A stretch of 64,000 nucleotides of DNA from Tetragonia tetragonoides (taxonomy: Eukaryota; Streptophyta; Magnoliopsida; Caryophyllales; Aizoaceae), in the NCBI GenBank assembly GCA_038025085.1, contig CM076140.1:19469501-19533500 (forward strand), read 5' to 3'. The notes beneath the pieces were generated by a model. It ran no database searches. It worked only from the letters and a program-made list of their open reading frames with translations, and was not told the origin of the DNA. Positions within the stretch are counted from its first letter, which is position 1; the number at the start of each line of letters is the position of its first letter. A program made the translations under genes and the position numbers. This document shows, one piece after another, positions 23,301 to 35,900 of this stretch.

Positions 23301-24688
23301 CTTTTTTTTAATTTCTTTTGTTTGAACTTTTTATTTTTATTTTTATTTTTTTACTTTTTAGCATTACTTTTTGTCAGGCCACTAAGTTTTTCAATAATAA
23401 AGTAAGTCACAAACATATTATCGGACCATAATATTTAACTAGTACACCAATTTAATTTACTAACAAACAAATTGGTGGACCATAATGTTTAGCTTGTACA
23501 CATATTATTTATGTTACAAGTTCGTCAAATTTCATTTTAATAGTAATCTATCAACACTATAAAAGTAAAGATTTTGTTTTTATTGTCAAGTGATGTATGA
23601 TACTCCATATACTACTACACACACCACTTCAAACACAATTACTCCAAATCTCCAAATAAGACCTATCATTTACATATAACCGTTCACAATGAAAGAGGTA
23701 GGGGAGACTAGTGTGTCATTGCCTCCCCCATATCCTAGAAACCAATAAAAGCTTTACATGCATGACAATATCATATTAGCTTGTTTGCCTTGTTGGTCTC
23801 CGTGCTTTTGTGTTAAGCCTCACCATGTTACCTATAGGTTTTGTGTTCGAGTTGCATCGGCAACATTTTTTCTTCTCTTTTTTTTCATTTCTTTTGTTTG
23901 AACTTATTTTTTTGTTTAGTTCTTAGCATTACTTTTTGTTAGGCCATTACTTTTTCTAATAAAGTAAGTCACAAACATATTGTCGTACTATAATGTTTAA
24001 CTAGTACACCAATTTAATCTACTAACAAACATATTGGTGGACCATTGTTTAACTTGTACACATAATATTTATGTTACAAGTCATCAATTTTCATTTTATG
24101 TTATTTACTCAAAATATATAGTCAAAATCTAATATATATTCAAAACTTAATGTATATTCAAAACATACGACAACTATTTTTCAATTCCTTACACTATTGT
24201 TCACATTGATGTATCTAATTTTTTTATTGGTACACCATATTCAGTCTTACAATATATAAACAATGAATTTATAATATCAACTAAAATGGACAACCAATTA
24301 TGTAATTTCTCGACCATTTTCTATTCCTACATACATTAAAAACATACTTTTCCTAACTTATTTCAAATATATATTCAATACATCATAAGCGATACAAAAT
24401 ACATCAGTTCTTCATAACTTCTACTACATGTCTAAATTTACATACATCACTTATTCTAGCGTTTACATCGTTTTCCAACTCAATTACAAAGGGTCATTTT
24501 ATATACCCTCATTTCCATTCAATTTAGTCGACTACTATGTTTTTTTTTCGAATAAATAAATGAGCATTTTGAATTTTCGGTCAAAAGGGGTCCTGATAAC
24601 CGGTTGTTGCCCTTAATTGTCAACGCGATTGTGCCAAATGCGCCAAATGGTCGACCTACACGGTCCGGCACAACATAATAGCAAACGC

Positions 24689-24697
24689 GGTGGATTT
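24689..24697. repeat. Right target-site duplication of the Mutator-like element (GGTGGATTT)
   Basis: Identical to 3292-3300. The base next to it on the outer side differs between the two copies, so the duplication is exactly 9 bp. Confidence 0.75.
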
Positions 24698-24905
24698 GGG
24701 AAATAACACTCTTGAGTGAGAGAGAAGACGAAAATAGTACAACAAAGGATCCATATACTCGTTACACCTGATTTATCTTTTTTTCTTCTTCTTCTGGGTG
24801 CAAGTTTATCAATCTTATATTGTAAGATTAATATGTTTTACGGAGTATTTGACTATGATCATCTATCCCAATTTGTATATTTTCTTCAGTCTTGCATCCT
24901 ATATA

Positions 24906-25436
24906 TAAGGGTGTAAATGGACCCGAGCCAAGCCGATGAGTAGTGTTCGTGTTCGTTTATTTACTAAATGAACGAGCTTTGACCGAGCTTGAGCTTTCGC
25001 CAAACTTCATTTTCATATTCGTGTTTGTTTATATACTAAATGAACGAGTATCGACCTTGTTCACGAAGATAAGTTATTCATAAAATTGCTTCATTGATGA
25101 TGGTACCAAATAAATTATCACACGTGTGAAAAAAAAAATAGTATATAAAGAGAATGTTAATTGAACTATAACATACTAATAATTGATCAAATCACATGTT
25201 CAAAAATATAAATGAAAGAAAAGTAGCTCATTAAGTCATTACTTAAATATTTAGAAAGATTAAATTAATTGAGTTGTTCACGAACGTAATTGAATCGAGC
25301 AGAGTGATGTTCATGTTCGTTTGTTTATAAACGAGCTTTGACAATGTAGTTCATGTTCGTTCATTTAGCTAACGAACGTAAATAAACGAGTTTTGACCGA
25401 GTTTGCACGCGAGAGCTTGGTTCACTTGCAGTCCTA
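24906..25436. mobile_element. hAT-like MITE, 531 bp
   Basis: The left end TAAGGGTGTAAATGGACC and the reverse complement of the right end TAGGACTGCAAGTGAACC are inverted repeats of the common plant hAT MITE type. The interior is packed with AACGAGC/TTTGACCGAGC motifs in both orientations. The 8-bp flanks CCTATATA and TGGATATA match at only five positions, so the target duplication has decayed or the ends are off by a base. Confidence 0.6.
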
Positions 25437-26390
25437 TGGATATACAGTCTCGCTTTCCCAAAAATAATATTGTATTGAAATTTCTGGTTACAAATGTGCC
25501 AATATTAAGATTAGACAAAACCTTACTCACCCACAAATTTTCTTCCACTAAAAATGATCATAGAAAACTCTGTTGTTCATTCTCCTTTCTCTCTCAAGAA
25601 ACCCTAGGCCCCTTTCTCTATGACTTATCTTGGGGCTACCACCGGCATTTTTGCCGGTGGTTAGCCCCTTCGTTGTTATTTCTTGGCTTTCGAGTTAGTT
25701 TTTTAGTTTGTTTTTCTTTATGATTAGTAATAAACTCTCATTTGGTGAGAGATTGTGGAGTTCTCCGCGTCCGTCAGAGGGTCGTAAAATTTGAGTTTTT
25801 GGGTTCGGTTTGCTGAATCAAGAAGGAAAGTTCAATCTACTATGTCAAGGGGATTTGTTCTTCCAAATAGCCGCAACACGATTCGTGCTTACCTCCGATC
25901 GTAGGGAAAAGACAGTGGCCTCCCATTTACTGTATAGCATATTTTCAATATATCAAGGCATTGTCAATTATCGACGAAGCCGATCAAGATGCCGATTTCA
26001 AACAACGATGTTTGGATTGGTAGTCACTTATCGACGGAGCTGATTAAGAGACCGATTTCAAGCAGTGATGGTGAGATCATATTCATCTTGCTATATTAGA
26101 TTTATACTTGGTTATGTTAAAGCTATATTTGTTTAGAGATATTCATCGTTGTAGATGTCGGATGTCTTTTTATGAATGAATGATTTCTCTTTCCAAGCTA
26201 TAGATCATTTATGATTTTTTTCTTTACTTTGGAGTAGTAATTTGTAATCTATATAATAGTACTTTGTCGTTAGTCATATAATTATTAGTTGGGATTGTAA
26301 AATAGTGAGATGTGAAAGCGTATGTTTGGATTATTGTGTAATTTAATCCAATTGTATTGAATTTAAATATAGACATAGAATAAGCAGTTT
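25437..26390. other. Intergenic region with a strong hairpin, no gene recognised
   Basis: Contains a 16-bp-stem hairpin at 25632-25668 (GGGGCTACCACCGGCA against TGCCGGTGG-T-TAGCCCC) and a diverged 67-bp duplication near 25970-26070 (GCCGATTTCAAACAACGATG). AAACCCTAGGCC lies upstream of the hairpin. Short reading frames here look like nothing known. It may be the remnant of a transposon 5' region. Confidence 0.4.
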
Positions 26391-26396
26391 TTTATT
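26391..26396 (-). terminator. Polyadenylation signal AATAAA of the aspartic protease gene
   Basis: The minus strand reads GAATAAAAAAC about 40 nt downstream of the protease stop codon, a suitable distance for a near-upstream poly(A) element. Confidence 0.45.
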
Positions 26397-26434
26397 CATC
26401 TATTTCCAATATGTTTCTACATAGTGATATGATG

Positions 26435-27949
26435 CTACGGATTAATATTGCAATTATCTAGTTTAAAGAGAAGTAGTGACTTTTCTGTGTCATATATAAA
26501 TCGAGTATTAATATGTTGATGTGCTCCCAAAATTGTCATGTCATCATGGGGAAACATTGCCAAGCAAAATATATTTTCACTTTTACTATACCAAGTAAAA
26601 ACACTCTCGGGTGCAATTGTAAGATCATCATCCTTGAAATGGAAAGTAACGGACGAACGTTGATCAAAAGACTCGTTTCTCAACCTTCTATAACATATAT
26701 CAAATATACGTCGACGATAGACACGTTGGAAGTTTTCCAAGGATTTGAAATATGTTGTTATTGCAGCATTCATCTTATTATAAGCAACTCTGATAAGATG
26801 CGTGTGTCCAGCACCAGAATCAATTATCGTCCCTCCAACGAAATCACTCTGAACACGAAATACAAATTCAGGGATTTCAAGCCTTTTGCTTCCTAAGCTT
26901 ATTGCATCCAGATGTAGATAGTAAGGTTTTTTGTCTCCCACACGGTATATCGGTGTGACGATAAAATTTCCATCATACAGAATATCTGCCCCAAATCTCA
27001 AAAATCCATATAGCTCATGTTGTGCGACTTCATCGAAAGGTTGCAAACAATATGAGAATCGACCATGACTTTCGGATTTTATTTGCGTCACGAAAGATCG
27101 AGGACCCCATCCCAATCTGAGTATCCCTGCTAATCTGTCAGATGAACTTTTCATGAAGTTACTAATACCACATCCAAAAACTAGACTAGGAATAATTTCA
27201 TCATTACCCGAATCAGAAGCAAATGTAAGAGTTTCGGTTGCTAAAATTCCTATTGTCGATGTTTGATCCCCATAATATAGGTTGTAAGAGCAAAAATTTC
27301 CTATACACTGACCTAGAAAACAAAGCTCATGTCTTTCACAAAGAAGGGCTTCATAGGAACTCGATTGGCTATTAGGAAAACGTGGATTGTGTTGAGGGAA
27401 ACAATGGTTAGTTTCTTTCTTACAATCTTCGCACTGAAGCCATAAGAGATCACTTCCAGTATCCATGTGTAAGTAGTATGAAGCGTATGATTCATCCGCA
27501 TGGAATGTGCCAATACCAATCATCACCAAATAACTAGAATATGCTACGTCCATATGAACTTTGGGTCGCACATTTTGAACTTGTACACTATGCGTTTTAT
27601 CCGTTGCTTCAGCAGATAATGCAATGTATTTAGTATTATAAGCTCTAGCTTTAGACAGGTTCACTAACCTTTGGATTCTCTCTTCTTGAGTTTGAGTACT
27701 AATATAATAAGGTGAGTTTGGTGAGTCTATATGGATGATTTTGAATTTCAAGCCATTAGAGCTTCTTAATAAACAAGGAGATGATAAAAATGCAAGTATA
27801 TGGAGAAGACAAAAATATGTTATTTTCTCTACCACCATCTTTGTATATATCTTAGACATCAAACTATTGACCATAAAGGAATTATATAATTTGAAAATAG
27901 AAAAATTATTTAACTTGTGACAACTATTTATCATAATGCAACTACCCAA
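26435..27949 (-). CDS. A1-family aspartic protease, nepenthesin-like, intronless
   Basis: Secreted pepsin-type protease of the plant nepenthesin/CND41-like group, 504 codons from the first Met. The Met at codon 38 (27838) is the more likely start, because a hydrophobic signal peptide (about codons 43-61) follows it at once and the resulting 467 residues fit the family. A prodomain-like segment has EERIQRLVNLSKAR. The catalytic motifs are DTGSD at 163-167 and DSGAG at 377-381. The second usually reads DSGT, so its Thr is replaced by Ala while the catalytic Asp377 is kept. A flap region YYGD occurs at 225-228, and paired Cys residues typical of the nepenthesin insert lie at 173-220. A single uninterrupted exon. 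Its substrate cannot be told. The Ala substitution and an atypical ILRLGWGP loop suggest divergence but not loss. Confidence 0.85.
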   Translation of the reverse strand: MGSCIMINSCHKLNNFSIFKLYNSFMVNSLMSKIYTKMVVEKITYFCLLHILAFLSSPCLLRSSNGLKFKIIHIDSPNSPYYISTQTQEERIQRLVNLSKARAYNTKYIALSAEATDKTHSVQVQNVRPKVHMDVAYSSYLVMIGIGTFHADESYASYYLHMDTGSDLLWLQCEDCKKETNHCFPQHNPRFPNSQSSSYEALLCERHELCFLGQCIGNFCSYNLYYGDQTSTIGILATETLTFASDSGNDEIIPSLVFGCGISNFMKSSSDRLAGILRLGWGPRSFVTQIKSESHGRFSYCLQPFDEVAQHELYGFLRFGADILYDGNFIVTPIYRVGDKKPYYLHLDAISLGSKRLEIPEFVFRVQSDFVGGTIIDSGAGHTHLIRVAYNKMNAAITTYFKSLENFQRVYRRRIFDICYRRLRNESFDQRSSVTFHFKDDDLTIAPESVFTWYSKSENIFCLAMFPHDDMTILGAHQHINTRFIYDTEKSLLLFKLDNCNINP

Positions 27950-29073
27950 TATTGATAAATCATTGCTTCTTTTATCCCCATCAATAATTAATGTTCAGGA
28001 TCTTGAGTATCAGGGTAGATATCTTGAAATTAATTTCAACAACTAAATTAGTAGTAACTAGTTATAGTATTAGTAATGGCCTATAAATATGGATCTAGGA
28101 TTTCGGCAAGTCCGGGAACAAAAGAAGAAATACAAAAAGAGAAAACATGCATGGTCAAAAGTTCCTCTATAAAAGTAAGTGTTTGTTCCGTCCTAAAGAT
28201 ACTTGCAATCGACTCTTTGCAAAACCTTCATTTCTAAAAAGATGAGTAGATAGGCCATTTTACCATCATGTACGACGAACATGACTCACCCTTGCCCCCC
28301 CCCCCCCAAGCTGAGCTGCACAAATGAAGTTATAACATCGGAATTCGCAGATGTTTGCTTGACTGACAGCAATTTTTACGAAATTTTCATCTTCCGCAAG
28401 TAACCATATCTTTTACATTTAACGACCTCTTAAAAGTCATATCATTTATCTCTCTTTCTTGCTTTGTCTTTGACCTCCATGATGCTGGCAGAAAATTCTA
28501 GTTTCCAATTTTTCATTCCAATAAACACTCAGTGGTTCCATTTCCATGAAGGCTAAATGGTCCAGTCACCCATTTTTGGGCTAAAAAGGCCTTGCAAAGG
28601 GTTAGAAGGAGGTGCCTGACTCAGGTTTTATAATATGAATTTAAGAGTAAATTAAAAAAAAAAAAACAATTGAGAGGATATTTTATAATTATTTGGAAGC
28701 TAAAAAAGAAATGAACTCAATTGGACCAAATAAAAATGCTGATTAAAATGAAAAAATAGTAATAATTGTAACACCGAAAATTACCTGCTGACTTTTCACC
28801 CACGTCGTAAACATAGTACTCCCTACGTTTTAATATGTGAGTATTTTATGACTTCGTTTTTGTTTCATATCATACAAGATATACAACTACTTCCAAGAAG
28901 TATTTAGGTTGATGATAAAGAAACAAAAGTTACACAAGATTCCATAGCTTCAGGAAACAAAACAGTCGAGATAAGATACAAAACATAAGACTGGATGGAA
29001 CCAAACAGGTTCACGTTCAAGCACAGAACACATAGTATCATGTATGAATTTTCCATTCCATACTTAAAGGCAT
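27950..29073. other. Intergenic region upstream of the protease, no gene
   Basis: AT-rich. TATTTATA on the minus strand at about 28083-28090 is a possible TATA element for the protease. A run of 13 C lies at about 28297. A segment near 28818 (ACTCCCTACGTTTTAATAT) resembles one end of a Stowaway MITE but no partner end is visible. Confidence 0.4.
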
Positions 29074-29076
29074 TAA

Positions 29077-29371
29077 GGGCTCGTTTACTTATTTGCAATC
29101 AAATGCAATGCAATATAATCATTTTGTATAGTATGTGTGGGGTGAAAAGTGAAGGAGCGGGAGAAGAGGGATGAAAAAAGTGGGGTTGATTGCGTGATTC
29201 AATGTAATCATAATTGCTCAACTTTTTCAATGTAATGGTGATTACTTTGGATGATGTAATCAAACTCACTTTTCCTATCTCTTTTCACCCCCTTCTTCCT
29301 TTTCCACCTCACATTACTCTATAAAATGATTGCATTGCATTGCAATTGATTGCAAGCAAGTAAACACCACC
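29077..29371. mobile_element. Tourist-like (PIF/Harbinger) MITE, 295 bp
   Basis: Inverted ends GGGCTCGTTTACTT...GCAATC and (reversed) GGTGGTGTTTACTT...GCAATC extend into AATGCAATGCAAT arms. The 3-bp duplication TAA is at 29074-29076 and 29372-29374, as expected for PIF/Harbinger. Non-coding. Confidence 0.8.
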
Positions 29372-29374
29372 TAA

Positions 29375-29914
29375 GTTCGAGACCTATTATTCTATTCCAA
29401 CCAAATGCTCCCAAGTCCCAAACTCCCAAGTAAACATGAGACAAGGCAATCATTGAGACAAGGAAATTATTCCGAGAACAGTAGACCTCATGAGAACAGT
29501 AGACCACTGAAGTGTTACGTGGACACACATATTGAACATGTAGATTTCGCAGATGAACTCAAGCTTTATTCTGCACTCCAGAATTTACATCAGTGACAAT
29601 GAGGAGCCTACAAATAATGCTACTTCATACACATCTCGCAAGTTATTACATCCATCTCTCTGAAGAAGCTTGCAGAGGAGTTGAATCTCCGAAAAAGAAA
29701 CTGTACATTTCATCGTGGGAAGATACACATTTTAGTGCAGTTTGAGCCAAAGAACAAGAGCTACTGTGATGTTTCTTTGCATCCAACTTTCTACAATAAT
29801 AGTTTTAGTATGTCGGTGAACCATGCCTAGTATGTTCATGATTTACAAGGAAGTTCATATCATGATCTTCCGAATAAACGGTTCAGCAAACTATCAGCAG
29901 GTGAAAGTTAGAAA
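29375..29914. other. Intergenic / 3' flank of the hydrolase gene, no feature
   Basis: The stretch between the MITE and the stop codon of the hydrolase gene probably contains that gene's 3' UTR on the minus strand. A small direct repeat (GAGAACAGTAGACC, twice near 29475-29505) is the only structure seen. Confidence 0.4.
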
Positions 29915-32900
29915 TCATAATCTTGAGCGCCTGATGCATTTCATAGGATTAAAATGCAAAGCTTGCCGCCTCGTTGAACCAAATGGTGAATGACTAAAGG
30001 ATCTTAATGGCCCTATATCCCATTCTTCAATGTTCTGTGGGACACACACATCAAACAGGACTTGTCCTAGAACATGTGCATTAATCTTTGGTGGGGTAGG
30101 CAGGGGGATCAGGCCAGCCTTCGGCTCGTCTTGGACAGATCCAACGGCTCTACCCTCATGGTATTCAAATGCGCTGGGCCTAGGCACAAAGGAGTGTTCT
30201 GCCAAGCCAACTGAGAATCTTTTGAAGTTGTCATTGGAGCTCACTGCAGCTTTCCTGAGGTCACCCAGTGCTTCTGAGATCTCATCACGGCCCCCCTCAA
30301 AGCCCATCTTATCTCCTTCAAGCTTCCTTATCCTTTGTGAATGTATAGCTGACGCCTTTGCTAGTAGCTCAGTCACCGCAACCTTGTAGTCAACTGGATA
30401 TCTTCGATAGTGACCTGCAGCGACAAATGAATAATTTGCAATTTTTTACCATTATGAACCACTTCCAGTAAGTGTTCCACATTTGCCAACACTTCATTGA
30501 TAAACTAAAAAATGAATTTTCCAGCTTCACGAAGGTACCTACCTCATCTTACAGGGTAGGGTTTTCACACGAATAAGCGGACATATATTCATGTACAATG
30601 TGTAAGTCTCACATACTTAAGTATCTAGCATACAACAAGAGTTGCAAGACAATGCAAGTTGTTTTTGTTAAGGCACAAATGGATGAAAGTTCAGAAGCAT
30701 GCATGGTTGCTGTGTATTAAATTTCAATGCAATTGCTTCATCTGCATTTATTTCGATTTCAATAGCCACAATACGAAGTCTGACGGCATCAACCCAAGGC
30801 AACCAGCACCGAAATACAGCCAGTTGACTCAGATGACAAACAAACCCGTCCCTTACATCCGTTTTGCAAAGGAGCAACAGAAGTCTCTATGACATTAGAT
30901 TTTAAGGTTTATTTAGTTAAATTTATTTATTTTGAAGAAAAGTAGGGGGTCCTTATTCAAGAAACCACCCCTAAGTAGACTTTCTGCATACCCCAATTTT
31001 TTAAATATGTTTATAGTTAAAAATATAATTTCAAATAAAACAGCATGAACATAAAATTGGTTATAATTATAGCGAAAATTTATTTTGTGGGGGTTGATAT
31101 TCTATTTTTTCTTTCTTTTTTGACTTTGAGAAAAATATATACTTTTTAAATTAAAATGGGGGCAAATTGGTAAAACTACATAAATCTAACGGAGAGTAAA
31201 AGGAAAAGTGGCCATGGATGTAGGGTCCACTCTCTTCACCTTGATAAAACTGAACTGAAGTGAACCAAATCGGTATGATATGAACTGCATTGATTTTTTC
31301 TACTTCACCTTTAGCCCTTTATTACAAGTCAAGACAACTTTAATATTGGGCTCATTTAAAAGTATCCATCGAAATTTTTGCAATGACACATGAATCATCT
31401 TGAATATATTTTGGAATGAAAAATTGTAAGAGATAAGCTCATACATGAACTGAGTTGAACTCAATCGGCCTGGACTGGACAGGGTTGTAAACAGGGTTGC
31501 TTTGGCACAAATAGTCTACTTAGTGGTGATTTTCTGCGAAAAAAGAAAGAAAGAAAGAAAATAACCCTAGATTTAATATGACAAATTGTGTCTAATTTTG
31601 CTTCATGTTCATAAATGTAGAAATTTGTGTTTGGAGAGTGTACTAAAGTCATGTTCCAGATTTCCAGCTTTAATCCTCATCACAAGGTCAAAATGCAAAA
31701 AAAATGCAATATAGCATTGTGGCTGCTTCAACTACAATGCCCCCTAGAAGTACAAAGTAGCTTGCGCAACATAGGACAAAGTTTAGAAACATACCTACGT
31801 GAGGTGAGCTAGTCCACTTCACTAGTTTGACATCAGCCCCAAGTTCCTGCAATCGGTGTGCAAAATTGCAAATAGTTTGACAGGGGGCAAGATCGTCATC
31901 TTCAGAGCACATAATCAAATATGGAGCACCCATGCTCTGCATCCAAAGTTGAAATGTAATTATACAACAAGAGAACACAGGGCTATACCCAAACAGTAGG
32001 AAGCTGGATGATACATACAACAGAGGAGTATAGAGTCTGCCAGTACTCGGCACGTTGAGACTCAAACCTACCAAGGAAGAGACCATCCAAACTAGACGAA
32101 ATACCATGTGCTATCCATGTTACTAATCTTGGTGGGTTTGACACTCTGAGAACTGATGGATGAAGAAGAAACCGGGTGCCCAAATCACTGGTAAAATCCA
32201 CTGGACTCGAGTCATATATGTGGCCAGCAACACAATCTCTGACAACTCGATAATTAACCTTCACAAAAACAGCAGATAATTGCGTTAGAAGTAAAAATAC
32301 ATTGTATCGACTAAATTTGCACATGAAAAACACTTCCCTTTTTTGATTATGAATTATGATGAACTCTTATTTGGACTAAATATGTTAACAAATATTTTGG
32401 GGGCTTGTGTGTATGTATATATAAAAGCATACCATATTTTCTCGTTGTTCACGTTTCCCCTCGATGATCTACAAAAGAAACAGAAGATAAAACAAAACAG
32501 TTACATAGAGACAGCTGGAAACCCAGAAATCATAATGTCACCAGAGAATAAGAGAAAACAGTCAGACAAGCACCACATGAAAGCCCCAGCATCCCAAGGG
32601 AAGAACTTACAGGTTCCCCTTTCTTCTTCTTCTTTTTATTTATTTTTATCATTCTCCTCTTCGAAGCGAAAAGGGTGCTCTTTGCAAGCCTAAACAGTAA
32701 AGTAGTAAACACAGTTGGAGAGGCCCTTCAATATAGCTGTCCTAATAATGTTTATGACTTCTACTTCCAAAAGCTCTTCCAGTGACTTTGATGCCACCCC
32801 CAGTCCTAACTACTACTCCCAAAATTGTAAGTTGCAACAACAGTGACCTGCCTTCTTATTACAAATCACGGAACCTTTGAACTGGCTTTTGGCATCGTAG

Positions 32901-35900
32901 AATTTTTGAACATCTTGTGTAGACGGTAATTCTCACAGCAGCCACAACTTGAACTAGATCTTATTCTTATAAATCAGTATTTTTAGAGAAATAGAAAGTA
33001 TATAGATTTATACTAAGCGTGTCCACTGTACAGCATAAGAGGACAAGACATCTTATCAAAAAAATTAACAAATTAATCCAGTTCCACCTGCAGCCCTAAA
33101 CCATAAGGACGCTAGATACGTAACTCTATCCCAAAGCATCCCAGGTGAAACGGAAATTCCATGAAACACCCTAGCATTTCTCTCCAACCAAAGGCACCAT
33201 AAAACAGTGAAACAGCGCATAGCCACAGCAGCCTTCTCTCCTTCCCTCCCCCAGAACCTAGATAATGAATCTCTAAGAACTCCACCACAGTAGCAGGGAA
33301 CACCAACTTCTCCCCAAGCACACCAAACATCCTACCCCATAGGTAAGCACCACGTCGCACCCACAGAAAACATTTTCTGCTGTCTCACTACTTGTCAGGC
33401 AAAGCATACAGACATCCGGTGATAACATAGTCCAAGGCCTCCTTTGACAAAAATCAATAGCATTAACCTTATTCAAAGCTAGAGTCCACACAATCGCATA
33501 TACCTTAAGAGGCACTTTTTCCTTCCAAATAGGGTGAGCTAGAGGAAAACGAGGAATTGATTTTTGTTTTTTTTTTTTTTAAATAACAGGAAGCCCCCAC
33601 CTTTGATGGAAATGAGAATTTGACCCTAGGTCATTGCTTGGGACAAGTTGGGAGGGGGACAAGCACCTTAGCTGAACCATGGGCATAATTTCATAAATTC
33701 CTTTATATTCCCTCAAGGCCACTAGAAGACGGAAAGAAAAGGAAATAATGAACAGCAACCTTTGCTTTGAAGCATTGTATTTTATGATTTGTCACTTAAA
33801 CCCTTCATAACCTACTGTTAAGGTATCGCCCTGATTTCTTTTAAGGGGCTACCTCACATGACTGCCAATCCAACACTATTCAGAGAAAAAATTCATCCTT
33901 TCATTCATTTAGGACCAAATTTATTCCTTAAAAGTGAAAATTTTACAGAAGGGAGCTAACAACCGAATACACAATATATGCGGGAACCCATAAATCTAAT
34001 AATGACTATTGAATTTTGGTGCTGTGCACATTCAACACCCCATTAGACTGGCCGAGCAACTGCATCTTTTTATCTCAGAGCACATCACTTGTCTATACCG
34101 CCTCTTATAAAGTGGAAAATCTTGTTTCTCCTCTGGACAAAGATTGAAGCAAGCTTTGACCTACTTTAGGGAAGCATCTGGTTTGGGGATTAATGAACTA
34201 AACCTCATTTGCATATTTGTTGGGTGAATGATGACATCAAAACTAAATCATTGAGACAAGTAGTTTTACTCCTGGAAAATTTTATGATCTTGGCCAATTT
34301 AGATCTTCTATTGTTAACAGTACTCTACTGTTCTTTTCTCTCTCTATCTCTCTCCTTCAACTGTTTAAATTCAAAAAAACCCACCCCTTCATCTAATGGT
34401 AAAAAACTCACCCCCTCCAATCCAATGGTAGATATTTTAAGAAAAGTACTCTACGGTTCTTTTACCAACAGCAGAGGATCCCGACTGGATCTTGGCACAC
34501 CCTTGTCTCCCCTCAAATGGATAGCTGCTGATTGTAAGAGTCTTATTGATAAACTCACCCAAAAGATAAGTTGTTGGTCCTCCAGGCATCTCTCTTAAGC
34601 AGGGAAGGCCCAACTGGTTAAGTCTGTCTAACTGTCTATGCAAGTGTGTTGGGCTGGGATTTTCCTTCTTCCACATAGCATCATCAAAAGAGTACAGCAG
34701 TTATGTAGGTCTTGTTTGTGGGGAGCGAATGATACGAACCAGATAGTACAGTTGGTTGCTTGGGAGGACGTGTGCTTACCCTATGGGCCAAATGGATCAA
34801 TGAGCTCTACACTGGAGGCATGTCTTACTGGTAGTACTTCCCTAATGCTGGTGTTGGGGGAGAATTAATAAGACGAAAGAGTATATTATGCAATGGTTTG
34901 ACTCTGAAGGTAACAGGACACTATTTACTGTTTCTGGTGTTTATAGCATCAGCTCTTGCTAGCTGGCATTACTAGGAGAACGGAGAGAAATGCAGGAATG
35001 CCTCACAGATCTAGGATCCTATTCATGTGCCAAATCATAGTATGACTCTTTGGCTAGAAAACAAGAACAGACTGCTAACAAGGACAGAATTTTGAGAATG
35101 GGTATAGATACTACTGATATCTCCTGCTGTTTGTGTGAAATTGGGGCGGGTGAAATAAATCATCAGTTTATTGAATGTTGCTAGACGAAGCAGGTGGCTC
35201 AGAAAGTTTTTCAGTGGGTTCATATGCAAAGCACACATTATAAATGAGGAAATTCAGAGAAGAAAAGGAAAAGATAAAGGAAGTGTTATGCTGCTGCACT
35301 TGCTGCAATCATATACCATTGCTGGATAGCTCGGAACCAAAGGGAATTCAGAGAGAAGCCTAGTATTGATCAGATTGTTATGACCATTAAGAGAGAAGTC
35401 AGAGCTAGAGTTGATCATTTTCTGAACTGAAGGAAAGAATGTAAAAGTCATGCAATATTTCCACTCATTGATGTAATAGGGTTACTGACAGATGTGTCAA
35501 TTGTTGCTAGGCATAGAAAATGTGGACCATCTCAATGGTGGCTCTAACCTCCTACGGTCCTACACTCCTACCGCCTTCAGGGTTTAATTCGTGAGTTTCC
35601 CTTGGTGATAAAATCGTTGGCTTATCCCCCCCCCCCCCTCCCCACACAAAAAACAAAGTGGAAAACTTTAATAAGAACAAGGTTCTATATCACAAAAATC
35701 AGATAATGTATATTGTAGTATGATTTCCCCATATCTGCGTAAAATATAGCCCAAAATGAAAATTGTACCTGAAGAACTTTATACATACAAGCTTTAGGAC
35801 CACCAGAGAAGGATACAAAGACAACGGGGCATGGTCTCGTATTAAGATCCTGCATACAAAACAGAATGAATCCAGCTTAGCTTTCCATGCTGATTTAGAT

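Larger units (their letters stand above)
3301..24688. mobile_element. Giant non-autonomous Mutator-like element (host of nested insertions)
   Basis: The left end (from GGGCGCTTCTAATG, then TGTTGTGCCGC) and the right end (reverse complement GCGTTTGCTATTA, then TGTTGTGCCGG) form related inverted termini. The 9-bp sequence GGTGGATTT lies immediately outside both ends, at 3292-3300 and 24689-24697. A 9-bp duplication is characteristic of the Mutator superfamily. Subterminal blocks are inverted copies of each other: the motif near 15615-15945 recurs reversed at 19845-19960, 22795-22930, 23400-23535 and 23965-24090. No transposase is visible. Removing the nested hAT and LTR elements leaves about 9.5 kb. 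The termini match over about 40 bp and then diverge, so the superfamily call rests mainly on the duplication length. Confidence 0.75.
21280..24688. repeat. Large non-coding repeat block, copy 2
   Basis: Same module order as 17049-20258: 168-174-bp tandem repeat (units at 21568, 21736, 21910), hairpin-rich array (22370-22570), CA-repeat modules at 23009 and a third related module near 23615-23880, and three subterminal blocks. Ends at the right terminus of the Mutator-like element. No genes seen. Confidence 0.6.

Noticed and set aside
3301..24688. Assignment of the large element to the CACTA superfamily because of its many subterminal repeats
   Set aside because: The termini do not start with CACTA and the flanking duplication is 9 bp, not 3 bp.
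30030..30389. 119-codon plus-strand frame
   Set aside because: Antisense shadow of the last exon of the DUF829 gene.
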